From assembly GCA_036873755.1 (NCBI GenBank), contig JAVTVY010019463.1, positions 1 to 64,000 of the forward strand: a stretch of 64,000 bases of DNA, given 5' to 3'. Positions within the stretch are counted from its first letter, which is position 1, and the number at the start of each line of letters is the position of its first letter. Both the position numbers and the translations under genes were made by a program. The notes under the pieces were generated by a model. That model was not told the DNA's origin. It made no database searches and was given only the letters and a program-made list of their open reading frames with translations. Source of the DNA: Hanleya hanleyi (lineage: Eukaryota > Mollusca > Polyplacophora > Lepidopleurida > Hanleyidae). This document shows, one piece after another, positions 1 to 13,400 of this stretch.

Positions 1-357
1 GATGGATTAAGTATATGATTATTTAATCTGGTTTGGGCAGCTACACTATTACACAACATCTGGCCCTTATCTCTCAAGGCCAGTGCCTGTCTGATTTCCT
101 CAGCCCACATTGCTTTGTTGATCAACAGTATTGTTTATTTTGCAGACTGCCTGCTGTGTACATTCTTGCTGTTCTTGGCTCTGTGTTTATTTTGCACACA
201 GTCCATTTGTGTATCCTGCTTATCATTTTATAATCCAGATAAACTCCCCTCTTTTTAATGTCAAATTTTCCTAACCCAGCCATTCTGCCTGCAGCATCGC
301 TCATGGTCAGATCATCCCGCCTCCTCCCCTTAACTTCCACCTAGCATTCCGTATTAC
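1..357. other. Non-coding sequence, downstream part of an SCP2 intron
   Basis: This AT-rich sequence lies within the left SCP2 gene, after its sixth visible exon. I see no exon, repeat or RNA gene here. Confidence 0.5.
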
Positions 358-401
358 ATGTACTTCGGAGAGGACCTATCCTACCAGCTGGCATATTATA
401 C

Positions 402-830
402 ATACATTACGACCTTCCCAGCCATCGGTAGGGACAGGTCATACACAACACCCTTCCCGGCCATCGGTAGGGACAGGACATGCACCACACCCTTCATGGC
501 CATCGGTAGGGACAGGGCATACATTTCATCCTTCCCAGCCATCAGTAGGGATAGGACATGCATCAATACCGTCCCAGCCATCGGTAGGGACAGGACATTC
601 ATCACACCCTTCCCAGCCATCGGTAGGGACAGGGCATATATTACATCCTTCCCGGCCATCGGTAGGGACAGGACTTGCACCACACCCTTCCTGGCCATCG
701 GTAGGGACAGGGCATACATTACATCCTTCCCGGCCATTGGTAGGGACAGGAAACACATCACAACCTTCCCAGCCATTGGTAGGGACAGGGCACACACCAC
801 ATCCTTCTCAGCCATTGGTGGAAAGGGGCA
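402..830. repeat. 39-bp minisatellite, about 11 copies
   Basis: Diverged tandem copies of a 39-bp unit share the core GCCATCGGTAGGGACAGG. Because 39 is a multiple of three and the unit lacks stops, long reading frames stay open on both strands: 13-residue repeats PAIGRDR... on plus and LSLPMAGK... on minus. No splice or family evidence supports a protein. Confidence 0.9.
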
Positions 831-867
831 TACATTACGTCCTTCTCAACCGACAGGACTCCACTTT

Positions 868-1093
868 TACGCCCCCAAACACACTCAGTTGTCTCGGACC
901 CGATGCAGTTGCCAGTGGCGCTCAAGTCCGCCACTGCAACCTGTAGGTCCGTGCAACTTGAGTTGTGCTGTCAAAACAAACACACTCAGTTGTGCCAGAC
1001 CCGGCTCAGTTGCCAGTGGTGCTCAATCCCACTGCAACCTGGGTTCCCCCAGGGTCTGCTCAACTCGAGTCGTGATACCAAACACAGCTGGTG
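868..1093. repeat. Tandem duplication of about 100 bp
   Basis: Two diverged copies begin with AAACACACTCAGTTGT. Each contains an inverted pair GTTGCCAGTGG / CCACTGCAAC that could fold into a hairpin. The block directly follows the 39-bp minisatellite. Confidence 0.75.
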
Positions 1094-1379
1094 GGATTGA
1101 GTCTGCTCCCAAATAAGCCAAATGAACATTGTTATTAATAAAGTACTTTTTGTATTACCTCATATTTGTGTTGTGCTGCTGCCTAAAATAAAACATGCAC
1201 AGCAGACGTAAACTTGAATTTGTCTGAAACAGCCGTAATGGTGGCAGTTAGAAGATGAAGAACTGATCTGGAAGAACAATTGTTATGGATAACAACTGCC
1301 TCTTTTATAATCGTGCGACATTTGCCGGAAGGTGCAAAATGTTAGTACGAGAACTTGAACAATTTGGGGAATCACTCAC

Positions 1380-1444
1380 TTTTCCTTTTATTGATCCTCT
1401 TTCCATCTTCTCAAAGCCAAGAGCCAGAACACAGTCACTGAGAC
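1380..1444 (-). CDS. SCP2: SCP2 (left gene) coding exon 6
   Basis: A 65-nt exon (2 + 21 codons) encodes [20 protein letters not shown] then K. Acceptor is TTGAAG and donor GTGAGTGA. The family pattern at this point is [12 protein letters not shown]. It ends in phase 0. No convincing next exon is visible in 1-1379, so the gene continues left of the window. Confidence 0.94.
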
Positions 1445-4400
1445 CTTCAAAAACATTAAGATACATAGAGGATATCAGATAATATGGCTGCATCATTTAG
1501 CCGGAACTCTCACATAATCTGCCACACAACCGATGACCATGGGTGGTTAGTGAACACACGTCTTTTGACTGGCCATTCTTTGTTGTGTCTGCCTAATTGA
1601 CTGCCTAAAGCTGCTGAGCACTTCAAAACCAGAGACAATGTTGAATTGCTGATGCTGCAACTATGGGCCAATAAAGGCCCAATATTTGAAGCCTTCAGTG
1701 TCTTTTAGTTAATAAATTTAACTATATGCCCCAGGGGTTATTCTAGCCCAAAATCTTTCATCTACTCAATTTGAGAATTTCCTAAAACTCAATTTTTCGG
1801 CGCGCCGTTGGCGCGCCTATAATTTAAAAATACTCAATATTTTCATTGTTATCATCTTTTTGCTCCAGAAACTCAATATATCCATGATTTTCATAGTTTC
1901 GGCTTCAGAAACTCAATTATGCAAACATTTTCATAGGGGTAACTAAAAGAAATTCAAAACCGACCTTTAAAAAGTCCTGTCCATTGTACACGTAGATTGG
2001 TTCAGTAAATGCAGTCTACAGTTTTTGTATGTACAGGAATATCTAATTATTATCAGTATGTGACCATGCAATATAGAGTAAATGCTCTAATAATTCAAAC
2101 ATATTTTCTGTTTTATCGAGACTAAGATGTTTTTAAACAAACAAAATAACTAGGAGAATATGCCAGCTTGAAAATATGGAATTATAACAAAAATATCCAA
2201 AGTGGGATATTTTATGATCTCAATTGGGATAGATATGGTAAAGGGTCATTTAGTGTGGGTTGCATGTAAAATGTTTGAAAAGTTGTCAATATTTTTAAAT
2301 TAATACTCGATTATCAACCTGAAAACTTCCGTTTTCACTCTGTCCCTAAACCACAGTAAATGACCCTTGCGGCGTAGCATTGTGCCGTATCGATTTTTTT
2401 CGGCGGTATCGTGTTGTACAGAATAGACTATACGACGACTGAAACAACATAGACTTTGTTATTTAGTGTAGTCTCTGATTGGCGTCAGACGATACCAGTT
2501 GAGAAAAATATTTTGCATCAGTTGATCCATGGAGCAGTAGGCATGGTTGATCGAACAATTTCATTCACATATTACTTTATTCACTGTGTGCTGTTGGTTT
2601 TCGGGCCGCTGGTTTGCGACTGCCCTCGTCCATGCTGTCAAAGTGTTTGTGGTGTGTTTCTATTAACGAGCACGCGCTCTCATATGTATACCACCCCTTG
2701 GCAGATCTTCGTAACGCGGTGTTTCATTGGGTAGTAATTCCAACGACATAATCACTTGTCCAATGAATAAGCGCAAGACTGAAGCCGTTCTCCTGCGTAC
2801 CGTTCAGATTGCCAATATCACCTTTGTGCGGAGAGTTACACTGCGCCAGGAAACAACAACAACGACAACAGACGTCGGTTCGTGAACTCGGGACAAGATT
2901 CAAGGATTAAAATAAGTTTATTCAGATACAACTACACAACAATGAAGACCAGTAAATCAGCAAAACTCAATATTTTTTTCGCGCGCAAGCGCGCGTAATG
3001 GGGAAAATTACGAGAAACTGAATTTGTCGAGGGAAAACTCAATTTGCAAAAGTCCTCAAAACTCAATTTCGGAAATTTCTCATCGGGATTACCACGATGA
3101 GAAAACGGCTAGAAAAACCCCTGATGCCCATACACCTGGAATTATGCTGGTCCAAATTTCAAGGTTGGTTAATGCCCTTGATCCCAACTGGTAGCTATAG
3201 CAATCCAGAGAAAGGTCCACGATTTTGTGCTTCTGAGAATGTAAAATATATCACATCTTATATTGAATGACAAAATAAAATGGGCTTAACTCTTAGTAAC
3301 TATAGGCGACCTAGAAACGAGCTGAGAGCTCACATATCCCTCACTAAAATCAACAATAGTCAAACACAAGAAAATAGCAGTTTTCCTTCAAATAGATTCC
3401 TTTCAGGTGAGAAAATTGTTCATGAAGGAAGAAAAATGTGAAGAAAGTGATAAAGTAAACCTTTGTTCTTTTATAATAAACAGGTATAATGTTCATAAAG
3501 GATCCCTCTCCCAGTTAAATTAGTAAATGCATGGCTTTAATTTCACAACAGTTCAACTAAATGTAGCTGTTTTTCACATGTATCAAACATGGGAGACAAC
3601 TTCACAGGACAAATGTCATATACATGTAGGGGAGATAAGCTCTGAATATTCCAACCTAACAAGTATATCTAGTCAGATAAACTGGATTCAGTTTTGGGGG
3701 ACTGACCTTGGTCTGACTTATCTCAAACTTATCTCAAAATGAATATGGCTCCTCCATGTGAGTGACGTAAGCCCAAAGTTTGGTACCAATCCATACCTTG
3801 AAACTGGAGATATCGCATGGACAAATGTTAATGGACGGATAGATGGACAGAATTCACCATCGCCTTACATGACCTCGTCTTTGACAAGCATATGAAAATG
3901 TAACTTTTACTGATTTCTTGATTTTGAGGTCACAGTGGCATTGACCTAAATTTTTGTACATGACATCATCTCCCCTTAATGTGTCAATGAACACAAAAAA
4001 TCATGATTTTTATCACCCTCATGATTTCGGGGTTCGGGGTCACAGTGACCTTGACCGTTGACCCACTTTTGGTATGCAACACATCGTGTCTGCCTAATGT
4101 ATCAACTGGCACAAAAAAGTTGTGTTTAATGATTTCTGAATTTTGGGGTGACATTGACTGACCTAAATTTTGCTACATGACACATCGTCTCCCTTCAATG
4201 TATCAATGGACACAAGAAATCATGATTTTTAACAATTTCACGATTTTTGGGTCATAGTGACCTTGACCTACATTTTGGTATGTGACTCATTGTGTCAGAC
4301 ACAAATAAATATAAATTTTGAAAATTTCTTGATTCTGGGGTAACAGTGACCTTGACTATTGACCTTGACCCAAATTTTGATACATGACATATCATCTCCC

Positions 4401-7400
4401 CATAATATGTCAATGGACACAGAAAATCGTGATTTTTAACAATTTCATGATTTGGGGTCACAGTGACATTGACCTTTGACCTGGATTTTGGTAGTGACAC
4501 ATCGTGTCCCCCTAATGTATCCACTGACACAAAAAAAGTTATTTTTAATAATTTCCTGATTTGGGGGTCACAGTGACCTTTGATCTTGACCTAATTTTTG
4601 GTATGCAACACTTCATTTCCCCTACTGAATCCACTAACAAAAAAAATAGAACTTTTAAATAATTTCCTGATTTTTCGGTCACACTGACCTTTGACCTCTG
4701 ACCTCGACCTACATTTGGTATGCAACACATCATCCCTCCCTAGGGAATCCACTCACCAAAAATTAGAACTGTAGATAGAAAACTGTCCATGATCAATGAT
4801 TTCCTGATTTTTAGGCCACAGTGACCTTTGACCTCTGACCTCGACCTTCATTTTGGTACGCGACACATCGTCTCTCCATAGGGTATCCACTCACCAAAAA
4901 TTTGAACTGAAGATAGAAAACTGTCCCAATACAGACCAGAGATGAGGGCTGACAGACGGGCACACAGACGGAAACCGCCATCACGTTTTGGCGGGCGTAT
5001 AAAAAGCGGTTTATGTAACAGGCTACTAGTGCATAAATCCAGAAGAATCATCTATTGTATATTATTCTCACTTTCTTCTTCCTGCAATTCCTTATTCATT
5101 TATCAAAGTTCTCAAACCTGACACAGGATAAGTTTTTCAGCTCAAATTGCTTTCAGCCAAAGCTCATCTGCTTTGAAATCAAAAAAATAAAATGTCTTAA
5201 AAATAACTGTGATTAATAATGTAACGGCAAGAGAAAATATATGTACACAATATGTGAAAGTTCTAGCTCGATTACGTTATACTTATACAGTGAAACATGG
5301 ATATTCTGACCCACCACAGAACTGAGCAAAAATGTTGGTTTTGACTGTGTGCCGGTTTTCTCAGGGTCACGATGGCAGCGGTCGTACGAGCGAGAACTGA
5401 CTCAACAACAACAGCACTGACGGAAGGAAGCAAAACATTGACTGTCGCAAAAATACTGTTTTATTTGATACTGACAATAAATAGATTGTCATTATATTCA
5501 GTACACATTGTTTATGTTTACAGTTTTTGCATATTTATAAATATTTACATGATGCTTTTATGTGACGAAAAGAAGCACTAGTGTGAATAAAATGGCACAT
5601 GGGTGGGACAGTTTAGCAGTAGCACTGAGGTACATATTTACATTGTACATGCGTATGTCAAAAACAATCAGTGATTTATACTTTACAATGGTAGTGGGCG
5701 AGGTCTCGTTTCAGGACTGTGCAATCCAATTAACAGCGCCCAAAACAGTAATTTGCTTGATCGATGTTTGAGCAGATTCAGTCATATCAATTTTGGCCAG
5801 CAGACTTTTGAATACGGTAGGTGCTTCCTAAAGCCTTGATCATCCCCTGATCCAATGGTTGTAGAACTTATATGCATGGTATTGGTTGAGAGGAATTTTA
5901 GCTTCACATGGCTTAGCACGATGTCATCATGGGATGTGACATTGTCAAAGGAGAGAAGGATTTTTCTCTTTCGCTTTTGCTCTTAGTGCATCATTAAACA
6001 CAACTTGGGGAATTAACAGTAAAAAGATAACAGATGCAACACCCTGACTGACTGACTGATTGATTGGTAATAAGTTTAAGCCTGTAAGTGGATTAGCTTT
6101 TGACCCGTGCACCGTCTCCCAAGGTGTGAATGAGTTAATCAGCAGACTGTGTATCTAACATTGTTTAGATCGCTTTGCATGTAAAATACAGTTGGTTCCG
6201 GTGAGGACAGGTTCAGGTGTTTTCTGGGTCTTGGTATAGGCATTTACTTATGAGAAGAAAAATGGACCAAAGATTTTGGTCGGTCAGGGTGTTGACGGGA
6301 TTCTGGTGTTTCCAGGGGTCGTTGTTCAAGGTTTCACTGTAGTTATAACATGTAATTGAAATGTACAGCATGTGCTATTTGGTCAAAAAGGGTCTAAATA
6401 GAGTCATTCACACACACATTTAGATAAGAAGGACTGCTTGGACCAAAACGTCATTTAACCTGGTGTTGTGCGGGGGCATATTTTATTTCCACTGCTGCTG
6501 CTACAAAATCTTTTTGGTCCAAGGGTCCTTCGTGTCTAAATGTGTTTGAACCACTCGATTTACGCCTTCTTTTTTTCATTAAATACATGTAGCACATGCT
6601 GAGGATAACAATTTCATGCCATAACTATAAATTATAATCATAATTATCCAACTAGAATTTTCACATATTGTGTACATATATTTTTTCTCTTGCCGTTACA
6701 TTAAAACAATTATTTTTATGTCATCTTTTTTTTTTCGAGCTGAACTGTACATGTACCATATAGGCCAAATTCCCACCTTATCCTATCATCTCCTTTTGTC
6801 AACCCCAACTTTTACTGCAAAAATAGTTATCTACCATTGTTTACAAGACATCATTCTCTACATCTTCCAATGCATGATTACAAACTTTTATACCCCACTT
6901 GTCACCCCTTTAAAAGCATCCTGATATGAAAGGATGTACATGTTTACACATACAAATGATGTACGAAATGTGGGATCAGTTTTAATGAAGTCAGTCACAT
7001 GTGCTTACCTCCTTGAATGAACTGTTTTGCCATTATTAATGCAGTTGAGCCAGTAGAACAATTATTATTCACCTGGTTAAATGTAAAAATAACATGGTAC
7101 AATATACACATGCCCACAAAACTCCACTTGCTTATGAAAACTTATGTGAGATACAGAGCATTTCTCTGAATACATGGGTAAAACATAATTTAATTTTTAT
7201 AAGCGGGGAGAAATTGTCTCCATTTAACATAGTTCAAGAAGCAAACACACAGTTTTGGTGGTTCATTGGTTTGAAAAATAAAGTGTGAAGATTTACCTTC
7301 AATATCAACATGTAGGCTTGTGGAGTGAGACAATGTTTCAGTGAGCAGAATTGTAACGTTGCTTTCAACAATATTCCAGTCATATGATGATGACATTTGG

Positions 7401-10400
7401 GTCTTACATGTACGTATTCCCTTTTACAATCGGAAAACCCACAGGTGCCTCAGATATTCAACTCTTAGGACAATGTATCTGAGGACGACCCATAATTCTT
7501 TTCATGACTTGGGTGTGCACAATGATACCCCAGCTAATTCCCTGGACATGCTGGAGGTTCCATGGTATGGCTTCATATGTTTACAAAGAGAAACATGTGG
7601 TTTACATCTCAAAATAGACCATTTGCACAAATACACAGCTTCAAGTTGCTATAATTCAGAAATCCTAAAACCCAATGCCATGGGTAAATTTCTTGTTATT
7701 AAGCTACAACTTACCTCACTTCCACTATATGCATTCCCTGATTCTACATGGAATCAATAAAAATTCAAAAAAACACAGTTCTCTCCTTGCTAGTCACGAG
7801 CATGCTCACACCCATACTTTCTTCTTGTTCTACCGAGCTAAGAGGGGAAGGCGGGTGAGCATCACTGGAAGTGAGGTAAGTTTTAGCTTAATAACAAGAA
7901 ATTTACTTGTAAAATTGTCTAGTTATTTGCACTGAAAACTTACCTCACTTCCACTATATGCATAGAATGCCGCAGATAGGATGGTGGGCAAACTGATACA
8001 TACCGTGGAAAGCCATAAAAGTGAGCAGTGTGACTAGTCAGAATAGAAATGAAAGATCATCTACCTCACTGAGGATCTAAGAGATCACACGACCGTAGTA
8101 ACATATATGTTATGCCTGTGATATATAGGAAACCCAGTCGCTACTCTAACTTCTAGGTCAAGTCACAAACATACCCCCCCCCCCCCTTTTTTCCGAAAGG
8201 GAATTAACGAGAGGAAAATGGACTCACCACAAAGCAGGATAAAAACTGTTCGTCCGATCTTTATCTTGCTACCTTGCTGGCCTCGGTCCCATAGAAACCC
8301 TCTGTGCTGTTACTAGGGGGCCGATGGAGTAGAGGTCGTCACAATACTAACGTCATGTCACGAAGGTAGAAAGAGGCAAACGTCATATTTGACTCCAGTA
8401 GTATGCCCTCATAATATCTGTCACTGTACTGTTAGTCCACAAAGGCCATGATGCCACTAGTGCCCTAATCTCGTGACCAGAAACATTTACAAGCACAGCT
8501 TGTCTATCCGTAGCCGTGGAGTACGCTAGTCGAATCGTATTTTTGAACCAACTTGAGATAGTATTTTTGCTTATTTCTTGTGTGGCTTTAGGATTGAAAG
8601 GGATTAACAAGTGCCTCCTACCCGCCCTGCGATCTTCAGTACAATTCATAAACACACAAGTGCACGAACTGGACACATCAACATGTTTGATTCAAGACCG
8701 GGCGAAAGGAAATCAGATAAGGCTGGAATTGTGAACTCTAGAAATATGGTATCGTACACAGCTTGATTCTTAGCCACGAACTCAGGAACTGTTGAGAGAA
8801 TGACGTTGCTCCAGTTCCTAGAGTGTCTGACGTTCTTCCTATCGAGCGCATGCAGCTCTGACACACGAGCTGCTAAGGCGAGAGCCAACAAAAACGAGGT
8901 TTTGTAAGATAACATCTTGAGATCAACTGACTCTATTGGCTCGAAAGGTGACTCCCCTAATTGACGAAATGCTAGGGCCGAGTCCCACATCGGCAACTTC
9001 GGGGTGACTGACTGACCCGAAATCGTGAACGATTTGATAAGCACAGTCAAATTCGGATCAGTGAAGGATTAATCCCAGTACCCAGAAGAATAGGCTGAGC
9101 GATGGCTGCTCTGTAACCTTCTACCATAGCGGGTACCAGGCCCCTATCTTCGAACAGGTACAAAATAAACTCTGCTACTTCAGGGATAGTGGCTCTAGAT
9201 GGATTGATATCCCTCTCTCCACACCAAACATCAAAGACTGCCCGCTTTCATTGATGTACAGCGGAAGAGGACAGTCGAATCGATTGTACCATTCGGCGCC
9301 CAACTTCCGCAGAAAATTCCACCTGAGCAAATTGTCCCTTGAGCACTTGCACATGTGGTAGTGGAACAGCTGGCTGGCTGTGGAATATTGACGTCCCGGG
9401 CTGGCGTAATAGGTTGCGCCAAAACGGAAGTCATCTCAGTACATCTACCAGAAGATCCAGTAAGTCCGGAAACCACGGCCTTGCTGGCCACCATGGAACA
9501 ATTAGGTAAATGACACACATGTGTTCAAGGATCTTCCGGAGTACCTTCGCTAGGAAAGCTTGAGGAGGGAACGCATGCTACCATGCCTGACCAGTCCTGC
9601 GATAGGGTGTCCACTGCATATGCCAACGGATCCGAAACCGGAGACATGAACAGGGGCAGCAGATTGCTGTGCCGAGTGGCAAACAGATCTGTGACAGTGT
9701 TTACCACTTAGAGTTATCTCCCATTTGACCATGCTTGTAATGAGTGTCGTAAAACAGATATTAAAGATAGAACAGTTGTTGGCAGTTCCTCATGCATGGC
9801 TTCAGGTTGTATTTCATTCACATGTTATTTCTATCACGATTTACAACATACGATATCGACCATCATATCGTTACATGGTGTCAGAAGTAAAACAGACATT
9901 CGAAGGGACATTATGAATACTATATTGTCAACCAGCGTGTAAAATTAACCCTGATCAGGACTGGTTCTTATACCACTGTACATCGACACGCAACAACAAC
10001 AACGTCCACATACACGTGTGACAAATTGTGACAATCAAGGTTTGTGGAAGGTATCATCCTTACAAATCGAACCATTTATGTAACTATGGCGCACAATGGC
10101 ATCGTAAATAACGAAGGTGGGGCACCTGCGGGGCCGCCGTCTGTCCTACAAAATGTGCCCATTCCAGACAAACTAAACTTGACAGGAAATCTGAAACAAA
10201 ACTGGCAAGCGTACAAACGGATGTGGAACAATTACGAAATAGCCAGTCGTCTAGAGTTACAACCCAATAACATTCGAAGTGCTACACTATTCACATGTAT
10301 AGGGCAGGAAGCTATGAAAGTTTATGACGGTTTCCACTTCGATACTGAAGAAGACTCACGGAGCATTGCTGTTGTTCTTCTAAAATTTGAAGAATATTGT

Positions 10401-13400
10401 GTCGGACAAAGCAATGAGACATACGAACGCTATCTCTTTAACAGGAGAAATCAAGACAGTCTTGAAACATTTGAAGCTTGGCTGTCGAGCCTGCGTGGGT
10501 TAATCAAGACCTGCAATTTTGGAGCTTTGGAGGATAATCTTCTCCGTGACCGCATCGTGGTGGGACATCGCGACAACCGAACGCGAAAGCGATTACTACA
10601 AGAGTCTCAGCTCACACTGCGTAAATGTGTTGATATATGTCGCGCCGCTGAAACTACGGAAAGCCAGTGCAAAGAAATGGCTCCCTCAGAGGCACAAGAG
10701 GATGTACAGTGGGTGAAGTCTACCAAGTCAAGTAATGACAAGAAACACAAAAACTATGGTAGGACATTTGAATCAAAACCCAAAACTTTCAGTGGGAAGG
10801 GTGGTAAATCGGACGAAATTCGAAACTGCAAATTTTGTGGGGGAAAACACGAGGCAAAGCGTGAATCATGCCCAGCTTTCGGTAAGGAGTGCCACAGGTG
10901 TAAACAATTACACCATTATGAAAAGCAATGCCCCAAATCAGCCCCCAAATCGTCCAAATACAAGGTCAAAACTGTTGATGATTCATCAGATTCTGATCCT
11001 GAGTATGTGTTAACTGTGACAGAGACTGTTAGCAATGTACAGGAAAATTCCCAGAAAACCCCTCCTAAGAAATTACACGCAACTATGCAAATATCCGGGA
11101 AATCTACATCCTTCCAGTTAGATTGCGGTGCTACATGTAATGTGTTACCGGTACACATGTACCGAGAACTGTGTCGCGATCCAGAGTTGGACCATTTGCA
11201 TCCAACAGATTCGGGTCTTCAACTTTTTGATCCTGACACACAAGTCAAATCACTGGGAAGAACGCGCATCGACATAACAAATCCCAAAACAGGAAAACGT
11301 TTCAACGTAGAATTCCACATTGTGCCTATCGCGTGTAAGCCGATCCTGGGGTGTCGCGCCATCGTCCAAATGAACCTTATTACTGTGAACTATGACAACA
11401 TTGAGTACCAGCCAGACTGTGTCGCCAGTGTGGAAAAAAGTCTTACCGCCGAAGATATTTTTGAAGAATATCGCAATGTTTTCACCGGCCAGGGTACTCT
11501 GAAGGGAGAGTTACACCTTCAAGTGGATAAATCGGTACCGACAGTACAGCTACCACCGCGTCGAGTTCCCATTGCGATCAAAGAGAAACTACATAAGGAA
11601 CTAGACAAGCTCAATGAGCAGGGTATTATCTCTCCTGTACGCGAACCAACCGAATGGTGTTCAAATATGGTGGTGGTAAATAAGGCGAACGGGTCAATCA
11701 GAATATGTTTGGATCCAAAACCGTTGAATCGCGCGTTAAAACGCAGCAACTATCCGATGTCGACCATCGATGATGTTCTCCCTGACCTCGCAAAGGCCAA
11801 AGTTTTCACGAAAGCAGACGTGAAGAACGGTTTCTGGCATGTCCAATTGGATCACGAGAGTAGTATGCTCACGACATTCTCCAGCCCATGGGGGAGGTAC
11901 AAATGGAATAAAATGCCGATGGGTATCTCACCAGCTTCGGACGAATTCCAGCGTCGTCTTAACGAGACGTTGGAAGGATTACGTGGTGTCAAGGTCGTTG
12001 CAGACGACATCATGATTTGGGGAGAAGGTGAAACGCAATCGGATGCTGAACGCGACCATGACCAGAATATGCGCAAATTCCTGCAACGCTGTGAGGAATC
12101 CGGTATTCGGTTGAACAAAGAGAGGTTCAATTTCAAGTGCAAATCCGTATCATACATTGGGCATCAGATTACAGATGGAGGATTGAAACCTGATCCTAGC
12201 AAGATTCAGGCAATCGTAGAGATGCCGGCGCCTACCGATCGACAGGGTATACAGCGACTGATGGGTATGCTCAATTACCTGCAAAAAAATTTGCACCAGG
12301 ACTATCCGACATGACGCGTCCAATACGCGATCTGCTTAGTGAAAAAGCAGCGTTCTTCTGGGATCCAGACGTACAAGGCAAATGTTTTGATCAAATCAAA
12401 GCAGTACTCACGAATTCTCCGACATTGCGTTACTTTGACTCGACACTGCCAGTTGTCGTACAGTGTGACTCGAGTAAAGATGGCCTCGGAGCAGGACTCT
12501 TTCAACAGGGACAACCAGTCGCGTACGTGTCCAGAGCGCTTACGGAAACAGAGGAAAGATACGCGCAAATTGAGAAAGAACTTCTCGCGGTTCTGTTCTC
12601 GCTAGAGAAGTTTGACACGTACGTCTATGGACGGAAAATCATAGTGGAATCGGACCATAAACCCCTGGTCTCGATACAGAAGAAGGCGTTATTGAGCGCA
12701 CCAAAACGCTTGCAACGTATGCTATTACGATTGCAACGTTACGATTATGAAATCATATACAAGCCCGGTGTGGAGATGTACGTCGCGGATACTCTGAGTC
12801 GCGCCGTACCACGTAATATGCAAGCGAAATCCGACCGACAATCTGTGGCTGACAGAGAGATGGAAGAAATCAACAATGTCGACTGCCTTCCAATGACTGG
12901 AAATAGCATAAACGAAATCCGCGAAGGCACCGCCAAAGACGCTGCCATGCAGGAATTGATGGTGGTAATCCAGGATGGATGGCCAAATTCGCGGGACCAT
13001 CTTGCTCCTAAATTGAAGCACTTTCATACATTCCGGGACGAACTTGTTGTACAAGATGGACTTGTATTCAAGGGCGAACGTCTTGTGATACCTGACAGTA
13101 TGAGAAAACCGATCCTGACCAAGCTACATGCGAGCCACATGGGTGTTCAGAGCACAATCCGTCGTGCCCGTGAAGTTGTTTACTGGGAAAATATGGCTCA
13201 GGACATTGAGACACATGTTAGTGCATGCGACGCGTGTAACACTCATCAACGAGAACAGACGCGTGAACCTATGATCTCGCATGAGATTCCCGATCGCCCC
13301 TGGGAAAAAGTGGCTATCGATTTCTTCGATTTCCAAGGGAAACAGTACATTGTGTGCGTCGATTACTATTCGGACTTCTACGAGGTAGAACGTATCGACA

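Noticed and set aside
358..1116. 252-residue reading frame with 13-residue repeats as a possible host protein
   Set aside because: It is generated by a 39-bp minisatellite whose other strand is equally open, and it lies inside an SCP2 intron with no splice or domain support.
1..1379. Next SCP2 exon after residue 121
   Set aside because: I searched both strands for the conserved SDRT...DKH segment with splice borders and found none; it must lie outside the window.
10044..10085. Earlier start for the Gypsy gag frame
   Set aside because: The frame is open there but begins with GTG; the first ATG is at 10086, in a good context.
12283..12314. Programmed frameshift between the two Gypsy frames
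   Set aside because: The A-run is in the RT thumb, not at the gag/pol border, and the family normally reads through this region; a one-base indel or read error is simpler.
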